From an uncultured Eubacteriales bacterium (GTDB taxonomy: Bacteria; Bacillota; Clostridia; Christensenellales; Borkfalkiaceae), in contig CACXGN010000016.1 in NCBI GenBank assembly GCA_902767225.1, forward strand, positions 1 through 37,968: DNA of 37,968 nt. Direction: 5' to 3'. The notes below the pieces were generated by a model, which did not search any database, was not told the DNA's origin, and was given only the letters and a program-made list of their open reading frames with translations. Every line of letters starts with the position of its first letter. The first letter of the stretch is position 1. Of the stretch, positions 1-6,008 are shown one piece after another. The position numbers and the translations under genes were made by a program.

Positions 1-52
1 TTTCTCTTTTACATTATCCTTTGTTTGTTAGTTTGTTTAGTTTAAAGCGAAA

Positions 53-71
53 AATATGCCTTCGGCATATT
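53..71 (-). terminator. Rho-independent terminator for the zinc-ribbon gene
   Basis: An 8-bp perfect stem (AATATGCC / GGCATATT) with a UUCG-like apex is followed, read on the minus strand, by a run of five T. It lies about 90 bases past the stop codon of the minus-strand gene ending at 163. Read on the plus strand there is no T-run. Positions 1-162 otherwise hold no gene that I can support; a second small hairpin (ATCTTC/GAAGAT, about 113-131) lies in the 3' untranslated part. Confidence 0.6.
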
Positions 72-162
72 GAAGGTAGTTGCTGCGGTGGATAATGATA
101 TATCTTGATAAAATCTTCTTTACGGGAAGATATCGTTTGTTGCTTTTTTAATGTAATCTAAC

Positions 163-369
163 TTATCCTTTATATTCGTGCTGAAAGCCACAATTTTTGC
201 AATAATATATATTTTTCTTTTTGCCAAGGAAACCGGCTACTAACCCTATTCCGCCTAAAAGAACACCACCAACTAATGCCTTGCCGGCGCTAAACCCCTT
301 TTTTTCATCATCTATTAAAATCCATCCTTTTACTTCGCCACACATAGGGCATTTATTCGGTGCTTTCAT
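163..369 (-). CDS. Small zinc-ribbon protein with a glycine-rich hydrophobic core
   Basis: This is a 68-residue protein of unknown function. Two CxxC pairs (C7/C10 and C57/C60) would form a zinc ribbon. Between them lies a Gly-rich hydrophobic stretch (about residues 26-49, many GxxxG-like pairs) that could be a membrane hairpin or glycine zipper. So the ribbon halves are split by a membrane-prone segment, a layout common in uncharacterised small Firmicutes proteins. AAGGAG precedes the ATG. It has its own near-consensus promoter (402-431) carrying a palindrome, and is divergent from the XRE regulator at 464, which is the obvious candidate repressor. The gene and its coding frame are well supported; the role is unknown. 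Confidence 0.8.
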   Translation of the reverse strand: MKAPNKCPMCGEVKGWILIDDEKKGFSAGKALVGGVLLGGIGLVAGFLGKKKNIYYCKNCGFQHEYKG

Positions 370-401
370 TCGTTTTCTCCTTTTTGTAAATATTTTCTAC
401 A

Positions 402-431
402 ATTATATCCTACAAAACGTAGGATTGTCAA
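402..431 (-). promoter_or_regulatory. Sigma-A promoter of the zinc-ribbon gene
   Basis: Read on the minus strand: TTGACA (plus 426-431), an 18-base spacer, TATAAT (plus 402-407). Both hexamers match consensus exactly. The transcript would begin near 395, giving a leader of about 25 bases with AAGGAG. The spacer is almost wholly filled by the palindrome at 408-424. Confidence 0.85.
408..424. promoter_or_regulatory. Palindromic operator candidate in the promoter spacer
   Basis: TCCTACAAAACGTAGGA has perfect 6-base arms (TCCTAC/GTAGGA) around a 5-base centre. Further half-sites occur at about 396-400 (TCTAC) and 438-443 (GTAGGA), the latter just upstream of the XRE gene's likely -10. A protein bound here would block the divergent promoter and could autoregulate the XRE gene. 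It shares the core ACAAAA-Y-GT with the operator at 4619-4635. Confidence 0.7.
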
Positions 432-463
432 CATAATGTAGGAAAATTTCATACAATAATAAT

Positions 464-676
464 ATGAAAAACAATTTTTTTGGCTTGCGCTTAAAAGAAT
501 TAAGGATCGAAAAGGGGATATCCCAAAGAAAGTTCGGTGAACTTATCGGGGTTTGCAATCAGACGGTCAGTTTTTGGGAATCGGGAAGCCGAGAGCCGGA
601 TATGGATACTTTGGTAAAAATATCGGATTTTTTCGACGTTTCAACAGATTATTTGCTTGGTAAAAGTGATAGTTAG
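464..676 (+). CDS. XRE/Cro-CI family transcriptional regulator
   Basis: This 70-residue protein is essentially one helix-turn-helix domain. Residues about 8-62 carry the XRE signature: LKELRIEKGISQ, then QTVSFWESGSREPD, then LVKISDFFDVSTDYLLG. There is no sensor domain. No Shine-Dalgarno precedes the ATG; instead a TACAAT hexamer (452-457) ends six bases before it, so the mRNA may be leaderless. It is divergent from the zinc-ribbon gene and probably represses it through the palindrome at 408-424 (inference). It is paralogous to the regulator at 4373-4579, with an almost identical C-terminal part (KISDFF-VS-DYLLGK) but a different recognition helix. Confidence 0.9.
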   Translation: MKNNFFGLRLKELRIEKGISQRKFGELIGVCNQTVSFWESGSREPDMDTLVKISDFFDVSTDYLLGKSDS

Positions 677-695
677 TTAAGTTAGAGATGTTGTC

Positions 696-724
696 GCGCA
701 TAGCAAGGGCTATGCGCTTTTTTG
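696..724 (+). terminator. Rho-independent terminator after the XRE gene
   Basis: A perfect 9-bp stem GCGCATAGC / GCTATGCGC with an AAGG loop is followed by six T. It ends the one-gene XRE transcript 20 bases after the stop codon. Confidence 0.9.
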
Positions 725-769
725 TGGTTAATGCTTTTTTATGCGGTTTTAAATTAAATAAATTTTTTA

Positions 770-799
770 TTGACAAAAATATGTCGTATGCGATATAAT
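770..799 (+). promoter_or_regulatory. Sigma-A promoter of the OhrR-like/MBL-rubredoxin operon
   Basis: TTGACA (770-775), an 18-base spacer and TATAAT (794-799). The spacer end carries the imperfect palindrome TCGTATGCGA (784-793) abutting the -10, which is where a MarR-type autorepressor could bind. The known OhrR box of Bacillus subtilis is not obviously present, so the operator call is tentative. Confidence 0.8.
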
Positions 800-819
800 T
801 ATTTTAAGGTGATCAAAAG

Positions 820-1257
820 ATGAACGATTACGAATTATTATTACTTGAAAATCAAGTGTGTTTTCCGACGTATGCCGTTGCGAACAAGATATTAAGAAGA
901 TATCAACCGCTTTTAAAAGAGATCGGTTTGACTTATACGCAATACGTTACCATGATGGTTTTATGGGAAAAAGAAAAGGTAAACGAAAAGGATCTTGTAA
1001 GCGCGCTGTATCTTAAAGCGAACACTTTAACGGAGTTATTGAAGAAGTTAAAGGCAAAAGGGCTTATCGAAATAAATAAAGACGAAAAAGACAGGCGCGG
1101 CATAGTTATCAGTATTACTGATAAGGGGCGCGAACTGAAAAAGCGCGCGGTATGCGTTCCGAAAACCATTGCCGAAGAACATTGGCTTACGGACGAAGAA
1201 TTTTTAGAGTTCAAAGCATTATTATATAAACTGTTAAAAGGAGATTGGGACAAATGA
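820..1257 (+). CDS. OhrR-like MarR-family peroxide-sensing repressor
   Basis: 145 residues, with a winged-helix DNA-binding domain at about 30-105 ([13 protein letters not shown], the [10 protein letters not shown] recognition helix and the DEKDRRG wing). The N-terminus carries the OhrR hallmark: a lone Cys at residue 14 in NQVCF. Tyr28 and Tyr39 sit where OhrR has the two Tyr that hydrogen-bond the reactive Cys. A second Cys (112) could allow a two-Cys mechanism. In the family, oxidation of this Cys by organic hydroperoxide or hypochlorite releases DNA. SD AAGGTGAT lies seven bases before the ATG. The stop codon overlaps the next start (ATGA at 1254). OhrR normally controls the peroxidase Ohr; here the partner is an MBL-rubredoxin protein, so the signal may differ. 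Confidence 0.85.
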   Translation: MNDYELLLLENQVCFPTYAVANKILRRYQPLLKEIGLTYTQYVTMMVLWEKEKVNEKDLVSALYLKANTLTELLKKLKAKGLIEINKDEKDRRGIVISITDKGRELKKRAVCVPKTIAEEHWLTDEEFLEFKALLYKLLKGDWDK

Positions 1258-2195
1258 TCATTAAAGCGATCAAATTCAGAAAAGACGGGTTTTACAGTCA
1301 GCCGTTTGCTTTCGGCGGCGAAGAAGGTATGGATAAGTTCGATATAAACGTTCGCTATCGCGGAAGTTTGCAGAACTATCTTATAGACACGGGCAAAGAA
1401 GTAATTTTGGTGGACACGGGGCTTCCCGCGGGCACGCCCGAAGAAAAGCCGAACGAAACCAGCCTTGCTTTTACCGGTAAAGATATCTGCACTTATATGG
1501 AAGCGCTAAACGCGGCGGGGTATAAGGCGGAGCAAGTATCTAAAATTCTGCTCACGCACAAGCATGCCGATCACTCGGGCGAATTGAAATCTTTCCCGAA
1601 CGCAAAAATATACGTAAACGAAGAAGAAACGGCGGCGGAAGAACTTAAAGGACTAAAAAACATCGTTCCCGTAAAGTTCACTGACGGCGCGTATTATAAC
1701 TTCCCCGAAAGCCAAAAGATAGCGGACGGAGTTTATTATATCAAGGCGAAGGGGCACACGAACGGAAACAGCATCGTTATAGTGGAAGACGGCGGACTTT
1801 TCTATATGCTACACGGCGATATAACTTACGTGGACGAAGCGCTCTATCAGAACAAACTTTCGGTAGTGTTTGACGATCCCGCCGCGGCGAGAGAAACGCT
1901 AAACCGCGTTCGCGAATTTATCGCAAACCATAAAACGGTATATTGCGGAACACATACTCCGCAAGGGTATGAAAATTTAGAAGCAAAACGTGTTATGGAT
2001 CTGAATAATCCCGTTCATACCGTGCTTGCCGAAGTAGATTTTTCGGCGGTAGAAAAGACCGGTAAATACGTTTGTTCGATATGCGGATACGTTTACGATC
2101 CCGCAGAAAACGGAGGAGTGGCTTTTGATGATCTTCCGGAGGACTGGAAGTGCCCCAGGTGCAAACAGCCGAAAAGTAAATTCAATCCGGCGTAA
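1254..2195 (+). CDS. Metallo-beta-lactamase-fold protein fused to C-terminal rubredoxin
   Basis: 313 residues. The MBL domain (about 1-255) has the HxHxDH motif (H102, H104, D106, H107 in THKHADHSG), then KGHTNGN, HGDIT and GTHTPQ, which supply the remaining metal ligands. The C-terminal 43 residues are a rubredoxin: [28 protein letters not shown], i.e. an Fe(Cys)4 site. It is not a flavodiiron protein: the MBL motif is of the hydrolase type and the flavodoxin domain is absent. The ATG at 1254 is chosen over the upstream TTG at 1245 because AAAAGGAGA (1236-1244) would touch that TTG. It is translationally coupled to the OhrR-like gene, so I infer a redox or detoxification role; the substrate is unknown. 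Confidence 0.85.
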   Translation: MIIKAIKFRKDGFYSQPFAFGGEEGMDKFDINVRYRGSLQNYLIDTGKEVILVDTGLPAGTPEEKPNETSLAFTGKDICTYMEALNAAGYKAEQVSKILLTHKHADHSGELKSFPNAKIYVNEEETAAEELKGLKNIVPVKFTDGAYYNFPESQKIADGVYYIKAKGHTNGNSIVIVEDGGLFYMLHGDITYVDEALYQNKLSVVFDDPAAARETLNRVREFIANHKTVYCGTHTPQGYENLEAKRVMDLNNPVHTVLAEVDFSAVEKTGKYVCSICGYVYDPAENGGVAFDDLPEDWKCPRCKQPKSKFNPA

Positions 2196-2232
2196 AAAAA
2201 TAAAATAAAACCTTTGATTATTTTTAATCGAT

Positions 2233-2272
2233 AAAGCCGCTTTAAGCAAAAACTTAAAGCGGCTTTTTGCTT
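2233..2272 (+). terminator. Rho-independent terminator after the MBL-rubredoxin gene
   Basis: A 14-bp perfect stem (AAAGCCGCTTTAAG / CTTAAAGCGGCTTT) with a 6-base A-rich loop, followed by T-rich sequence (TTTTTGCTT). It separates this operon from the promoter at 2340. Confidence 0.9.
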
Positions 2273-2339
2273 AATTTTATACCTAAAACGCGGATAGCGA
2301 AATATATGACGGTTTTATTTGCCTTAAAGCCATACTTTG

Positions 2340-2368
2340 TTGACAAAAAAAATAAAATAATATAAAAT
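2340..2368 (+). promoter_or_regulatory. Sigma-A promoter of the membrane protein/HD/LMW-PTP unit
   Basis: TTGACA (2340-2345), a 17-base spacer, TAAAAT (2363-2368). The leader to the ATG at 2439 is about 63 bases long and ends in ACGGGGTG as ribosome binding site. Confidence 0.65.
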
Positions 2369-2438
2369 TACCTTAATAAAAGAAAAGAAACGTTAAGTCG
2401 GTTTTCCGTATAATAAAATATTTATTACGGGGTGAAAA

Positions 2439-2969
2439 ATGAAAAACTTATCAAGTAAATTACAGAGAGCCATTTTGTGGGCGTCGGCGTTTTTAAGCGT
2501 GTTTTTATTCGCTTTTTGCGTTTACGCCGCAAATAAAGATAACGATAACGCAAAGGTAAAAAGAACGTCGAGATTTTTGATATTGCTTTTTATCGCGCTT
2601 TCAACGTTATTTATCCTTTTGGCGTTTATAAGCATTATAGTATATCTTTGCGCGCCCATCACGGCAAGCGTTAACGGGGCGGGGAATTTGGTATATAATT
2701 CGCCGGCTATAATAATTATGATATCTTATTTAATAATAAGGTTTATCGTTTTAGGCGCCGCTTGTATAATGGACCTATCCGGCGTGGCTATGATAGAGGC
2801 GATAAGTCAAATGAGATTATTTAAAAGCGACGAAGACGTTTCAGACGTTTACGTTGAGCCTAAAAAAGAAACGGAAGTTAAAACCTTGCCGCTTATAATA
2901 TCGGAAGAAGATTCGGAAAACGAAACGAAAGAAACAGAAAAACCGACGGAAGATAATCAGAGCATATAA
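2439..2969 (+). CDS. Membrane protein with acidic C-terminal tail
   Basis: A 176-residue protein I cannot assign to a named family. Three hydrophobic segments are visible: about residues 10-31, 45-73 and 88-118. The second is flanked by a Lys/Arg-rich loop (KVKRTSRF). From about residue 128 the protein becomes a charged, Glu-rich tail (SEEDSENETKETEKPTEDN) with low complexity, likely cytoplasmic and disordered. The stop codon is one base before the start of the HD-domain gene, so the two are co-translated. The partners suggest a signalling or stress unit, but nothing in this protein fixes a function. Confidence 0.8.
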   Translation: MKNLSSKLQRAILWASAFLSVFLFAFCVYAANKDNDNAKVKRTSRFLILLFIALSTLFILLAFISIIVYLCAPITASVNGAGNLVYNSPAIIIMISYLIIRFIVLGAACIMDLSGVAMIEAISQMRLFKSDEDVSDVYVEPKKETEVKTLPLIISEEDSENETKETEKPTEDNQSI

Positions 2970-2970
2970 A

Positions 2971-3453
2971 ATGGACGATAAAGAACTTTACGAGCGTGCG
3001 CTCGAATATGCGACAAAAAAACATACAGGGCAATTTCGGAAAGGCGGAGAGCCTTACATAGTGCATCCCGTTGCGGTTTCGCTCGATTTAAAAAACAAAG
3101 GACTGCCTATCGATTATCAGATAGCGGGGCTTTTCCACGATTTATTAGAAGATACCGACGCAACGGAAGAAGAGATACTTTCCCTTTCAAACGAAAAGGT
3201 GCTTAAAGCGGTTAAACTTCTCACAAAAAAGAAGGGCTACGTTATGCAAGAGTATATTGACGGAATAAAGTCCGACGATATTGCATTTAAAGTAAAAACC
3301 GCAGACAGGCTTGATAACGTCAGAAGTTTAAGTAAAGCCGACGGCGCGTTCATAAAAAAATACGTTTTAGAGACCGAAGAGTGGTTTATGGACTTTTCGG
3401 ACGAAATAAAAGAAGAAATTAAAAAAGCGAAGGAAACTTTTAGGCTTGATTAA
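2971..3453 (+). CDS. HD-domain protein, small alarmone hydrolase (MESH1/SpoT-HD) type
   Basis: This 160-residue protein is a stand-alone HD domain resembling the ppGpp-hydrolase half of Rel/SpoT. The motifs are RKGGEPYIVHPV (H32), HDLLEDT (H56-D57 with E60-D61) and KTADRLDNVRS (D112). No synthetase, TGS or ACT domain follows, so it matches the small alarmone hydrolase layout (MESH1-like, usually about 160-200 aa). Known members remove the 3'-pyrophosphate of (p)ppGpp with Mn2+; some eukaryotic ones act on NADPH. Activity is inferred from motifs. It lies between a membrane protein and a protein tyrosine phosphatase that overlaps its 3' end by 8 bases. Confidence 0.85.
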   Translation: MDDKELYERALEYATKKHTGQFRKGGEPYIVHPVAVSLDLKNKGLPIDYQIAGLFHDLLEDTDATEEEILSLSNEKVLKAVKLLTKKKGYVMQEYIDGIKSDDIAFKVKTADRLDNVRSLSKADGAFIKKYVLETEEWFMDFSDEIKEEIKKAKETFRLD

Positions 3454-3904
3454 AAACGTTTTATTCGTATGTTTAGGAAATATCTGCCGTTCACCGATGG
3501 CGGAATTTCTTTTTAAAGACCTTGTTAAAAAGCAAAACGCCGAAAAGGAGTTTTATATAGAATCCGCCGCAACCAGCGACGAAGAGATAGGAAACCCCGT
3601 GCATCACGGCACTAAAAACGTGCTGGAAAGACTGAATATCGATTGCAAAAATAAGCGCGCGAGAAAGATCGTTAAAGAAGATTATTTTAAGTTCGATTAT
3701 ATTATCGGTATGGACGAAGATAACAGACGCGATCTTTTAAGATTTTTCGGCGGCGATAAAGATAAAAAGGTGTTTTGCCTTTTGGATTTTACGGAAACCC
3801 CACGCGATATAGCAGATCCTTGGTGGACGGGAGACTTTGAAAAGACTTATTCGGATATTTCGTTCGGATTGAAAAATTTTTTTAAATATGCACAAAAAAA
3901 ATAA
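3446..3904 (+). CDS. Low molecular weight protein-tyrosine-phosphatase
   Basis: A 152-residue member of the LMW-PTP family. The P-loop CLGNICRS (C9 nucleophile, R15) lies at the N-terminus as usual, and the general-acid loop appears as IADPWWTGD near residue 125. Such enzymes dephosphorylate phosphotyrosine on proteins, for example BY-kinases of capsule export; related arsenate reductases share the fold but have different downstream cysteines. The start is a TTG that overlaps the end of the HD gene by eight bases; the motif begins five residues later, so a start further downstream is impossible. It is the last gene of its unit; no clear terminator follows before the promoter at 3921. Confidence 0.9.
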   Translation: MIKNVLFVCLGNICRSPMAEFLFKDLVKKQNAEKEFYIESAATSDEEIGNPVHHGTKNVLERLNIDCKNKRARKIVKEDYFKFDYIIGMDEDNRRDLLRFFGGDKDKKVFCLLDFTETPRDIADPWWTGDFEKTYSDISFGLKNFFKYAQKK

Positions 3905-3920
3905 TTCGACGTGCAAAAAA

Positions 3921-3949
3921 TTGACATAGTTTTTTCTCTATGCTATATT
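3921..3949 (+). promoter_or_regulatory. Sigma-A promoter of the histone-H1-like gene
   Basis: TTGACA (3921-3926), a 17-base spacer, TATATT (3944-3949). This is a strong promoter for a single small gene, consistent with an abundant protein. Confidence 0.85.
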
Positions 3950-3979
3950 GAAGAAAAATTTACGAAGGAGAAAAAGAAA

Positions 3980-4315
3980 ATGGCTATATCTAAAAAACAA
4001 CAGGAACTTGACGTTATCAAGTGGAAAAAGAGCGAAGAAATAGGCGCTGACGCCTGCGGTTCTTTCGATTACTGCGCAAAGTGCGACAAGGCATTAGAAA
4101 ACCCTTGCGATAAAGCGTTCACCGCTTTTAACACCAAGCCCGTAGCGAAAAAAGCACCCGCTAAAAAGCCCGCGGCAAAAGCGGAAGTTAAAGTCGCTAC
4201 CGCTCCTGCAAAGAAAGTAGAAGCTAAGGCTGCGCCCGCAGTTAAAGTTGCGCCGGCTGCAAAGCCCGCCGCAAAACCCGCTGCAAAAAAAGCCCCCGCT
4301 AAAAAGAGCAAATAA
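3980..4315 (+). CDS. Cys-cluster protein with Lys/Ala/Pro-rich histone H1-like tail
   Basis: 111 residues in two parts. The N-terminal part (about 1-52) has four cysteines spaced CX5CX2CX7C within ACGSFDYCAKCDKALENPC, a possible Zn or Fe-S site. From about residue 55 to the end the protein is almost only Lys, Ala, Pro and Val in repeats such as AKKAPAKKPAAK, like eukaryotic H1 tails and bacterial H1-like proteins (Hc1, AlgP) that bind and compact DNA. AAGGAG lies nine bases before the ATG at 3980; an earlier in-frame start at 3911 would begin upstream of the promoter hexamers and is rejected. A strong own promoter and terminator make it monocistronic. DNA or RNA binding is an inference from composition. 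Confidence 0.8.
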   Translation: MAISKKQQELDVIKWKKSEEIGADACGSFDYCAKCDKALENPCDKAFTAFNTKPVAKKAPAKKPAAKAEVKVATAPAKKVEAKAAPAVKVAPAAKPAAKPAAKKAPAKKSK

Positions 4316-4325
4316 GAAAAAAACA

Positions 4326-4370
4326 AAAAAATCACGCCCGCAACTATTTGTTGCGGGCGTGATTTTGCTT
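4326..4370. terminator. Bidirectional Rho-independent terminator
   Basis: A 14-bp GC-rich stem (4331-4344 with 4350-4363, ATCACGCCCGCAAC / GTTGCGGGCGTGAT), extended by A/T pairs on both sides. It has a T-rich exit on the plus strand, and A-rich plus sequence before it gives a T-run on the minus strand. It serves the H1-like gene and the convergent XRE gene. Confidence 0.9.
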
Positions 4371-4372
4371 TA

Positions 4373-4579
4373 TCAAAAATCTTTTTTCCCTAATAAATAA
4401 TCTATTGAAACGCCGAAAAAATCGGAAATTTTTATTAACATATTAAAGTCGCACTCTCTTTTTCCGTTTTCCCAGTAACTTATAAGCCTTACCGATACGA
4501 ATAGTTTTTCTGCCACGTATGAACGCGAATATCCGTTTTCTTTGCGTAGTTCATAAAATCTATTTGCAAATTTGTTCAT
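4373..4579 (-). CDS. XRE/Cro-CI family transcriptional regulator
   Basis: A 68-residue single-domain HTH protein starting MNKFANRFYELRKENGYSR. The motif continues as SVRLISYWENGKRECD and ends MLIKISDFFGVSIDYLLG. The ATG at 4579 fits the family N-terminus; the 24 extra residues of the longer reading frame would run through the operator region and are rejected. No Shine-Dalgarno is present; TATATA ends four to five bases before the ATG, suggesting a leaderless mRNA. It is divergent from the leucine-rich-repeat lipoprotein gene and has one operator-like palindrome at its own start (4590-4606) and one in the lipoprotein promoter (4619-4635). Likely an autoregulating repressor of that operon. Confidence 0.88.
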   Translation of the reverse strand: MNKFANRFYELRKENGYSRSYVAEKLFVSVRLISYWENGKRECDFNMLIKISDFFGVSIDYLLGKKDF

Positions 4580-4589
4580 ACTATATATA

Positions 4590-4606
4590 TGGAACAAATC
4601 GTTCAG
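4590..4606. promoter_or_regulatory. Second, imperfect operator next to the XRE start
   Basis: TGGAACAAATCGTTCAG matches the main operator at 13 of 17 positions (GAAC-N5-GTTC inner palindrome). It starts 11 bases upstream of the XRE ATG and overlaps its presumed -10, so binding would give autorepression. Confidence 0.6.
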
Positions 4607-4612
4607 TTTTAC

Positions 4613-4641
4613 TTGACTTGGAACAAAATGTTCCATATAAT
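4613..4641 (+). promoter_or_regulatory. Sigma-A promoter of the LRR lipoprotein operon
   Basis: TTGACT (4613-4618), a 17-base spacer and a perfect TATAAT (4636-4641). The whole spacer is the palindrome 4619-4635, so occupancy by a regulator and by RNA polymerase would be mutually exclusive or would change spacer geometry. Confidence 0.85.
4619..4635. promoter_or_regulatory. Perfect palindromic operator filling the promoter spacer
   Basis: TGGAACAAAATGTTCCA: 7-base perfect arms around AAA. It shares T-N3-ACAAAA-Y-GT-N3-A with the operator at 408-424, but the outer three bases of each arm differ (GGA against CCT), as expected for two paralogous XRE repressors with different specificity. Confidence 0.75.
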
Positions 4642-4685
4642 TATAATACAAATATTAAAATTAACGATAAAAAAGGAGAAAACTT

Positions 4686-5978
4686 ATGAAACACAAATTT
4701 TTAACTATCATCGTGCTTTGCATAACCTTGCTGTGCTGCATAGCAGGGCTAACCGCCTGCGGTGAAAATCCGCAAGGCGAAAACGGGAATAACGGCGGAA
4801 ACGATACCGTGATTGAAACACCCGACGATACGGATACGCCTGCCGTTGACGAAAATCCGCAAGGGCTGGATTTTTATCTTTTGTCCGACGGCACTTATGC
4901 GGTAGAAGCGGGAAAGGCAAAATATCTTGAAGAAATAGTTATCCCCGCAACTTATAACGGAAAAGCCGTTACGAGTATAGGAAACGATGCTTTTTATAAT
5001 TGTTCTTCGCTTAAAAGTATAACAATCCCAGATAGTATAACGAGTATAGGGGAATTGGCGTTTGTTGCTTGCAATTCGTTAACAAAAGTAAATTATACCG
5101 GCAAAATAGACGGTTGGTGCGAAATTAATTTTGCTGATGATGGTTATGGAAATCCTTTAAATAATGAAAATACATTATTATATATAAACGACAAATTAGT
5201 AACGGAAGCAAATATAACCACCGCAACTAAAATAAATGCTGGGGCGTTCTATAGTTGCAAAGCATTGACAAGCGTAACCATAGGTAACAGCGTAACGAGT
5301 ATAGGAGATGCTGCGTTCTATAATTGCAGTTCATTAACAAGCGTAACAATACCTGACAGCGTAACTAGTATAGGAAGAAATGCATTCTCTGATTGCGGTT
5401 CATTAACAAGTGTAACAATACCCGACGGAGTAACGAGTATAGGGTATGGGGCGTTTCGTGGTTGCAGTAAATTACAGTATAACGAATATGATAACGCATA
5501 TTATTTAGGTAATGAAACAAATCCTTATGTGGTATTGATGAAAGTAAAATCAACCGATATCTCTTCTTGCACTATAAATGAAAATACAAAAGTTATTTAT
5601 AACAATGCGTTCTATGGTTGCAGATCATTAACAAGTATAACAATCCCAGACAGTGTAACGAGTATAGAATATGCTGCGTTCATGTATTGTAGTTCACTAA
5701 CAAGTATAACTATTCCTGATAGCGTAACAAGTATAGAAGGTTATGCATTCCATTTTTGCAGTTCACTAACAAGTGCAACAATAGGTAACAGCGTAACTTT
5801 TTTAGGGGGGCAATCTTTCGAAGGGTGTAGAAAATTGAATGATTTTTATTATAACGGGACTGCGGAAGAGTGGCAAGCGATTGAGAAGCATCTTTTTAAA
5901 TATCCTATTGAAGATCATAATCCATCACCTTATGTCGTTCATTGTTCTGATATGGATTTAATTACAAATCAAAATTAA
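4686..5978 (+). CDS. BspA-type leucine-rich-repeat lipoprotein
   Basis: 430 residues. A signal peptide (about 1-24) ends in the lipobox LTAC, so Cys25 would be lipidated and the protein anchored outside the membrane. A short Asn/Gly/Asp/Thr-rich linker follows, then repeats of about 23 residues of the BspA (Treponema pallidum) LRR type, e.g. SLTSVTIPDSVTSIGDAAF, at about residues 91-135, 175-260 and 300-385, separated by non-repeat insertions. Such proteins often mediate adhesion or surface contact in gut and oral bacteria; no ligand can be read here. AAGGAG precedes the ATG. The repeats are near-identical at DNA level, so copy number may vary. It is first gene of an operon under an XRE-type operator; the next gene starts 30 bases downstream. 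Confidence 0.9.
   Translation: MKHKFLTIIVLCITLLCCIAGLTACGENPQGENGNNGGNDTVIETPDDTDTPAVDENPQGLDFYLLSDGTYAVEAGKAKYLEEIVIPATYNGKAVTSIGNDAFYNCSSLKSITIPDSITSIGELAFVACNSLTKVNYTGKIDGWCEINFADDGYGNPLNNENTLLYINDKLVTEANITTATKINAGAFYSCKALTSVTIGNSVTSIGDAAFYNCSSLTSVTIPDSVTSIGRNAFSDCGSLTSVTIPDGVTSIGYGAFRGCSKLQYNEYDNAYYLGNETNPYVVLMKVKSTDISSCTINENTKVIYNNAFYGCRSLTSITIPDSVTSIEYAAFMYCSSLTSITIPDSVTSIEGYAFHFCSSLTSATIGNSVTFLGGQSFEGCRKLNDFYYNGTAEEWQAIEKHLFKYPIEDHNPSPYVVHCSDMDLITNQN
4965..5800 (+). repeat. 69-bp coding repeats of the LRR gene
   Basis: Units of about 69 bases encoding the 23-residue LRR, recognisable by GTAACGAGTATAG and TCATTAACAAG-GTAACAAT blocks, occur in three groups (about 4965-5065, 5257-5465, 5605-5800). 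The groups are split by unique sequence. High identity between units suggests recent duplication. Confidence 0.75.
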
Positions 5979-6008
5979 TTTAAAAAGTAAATAAACATAG
6001 GAGAAAAA

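Noticed and set aside
463..676. Toxin-antitoxin pair formed by the first XRE gene and the divergent zinc-ribbon gene
   Set aside because: Toxin-antitoxin genes are nearly always co-directional and overlapping; these are divergent with separate promoters and the partner resembles no toxin family.
1254..2195. Flavodiiron (Fpr/ROO-type) protein
   Set aside because: The metal motif is HxHxDH, not the HxExD of flavodiiron proteins, and there is no flavodoxin domain between the MBL fold and rubredoxin.
3911..3979. Upstream start for the H1-like gene
   Set aside because: It would place the start before the -35 and -10 of the gene's own promoter; AAGGAG points to the ATG at 3980.
4069..4335. Ala/Phe/Gly-rich open frame on the minus strand opposite the H1-like gene
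   Set aside because: It is the mirror of the Lys/Ala repeat codons; its low complexity comes from the gene on the other strand.
4965..5800. Regularly spaced DNA repeats as a possible CRISPR array
   Set aside because: The units are 69 bases, in frame, and encode leucine-rich repeats; there are no unique spacers between short palindromic repeats and no cas genes.
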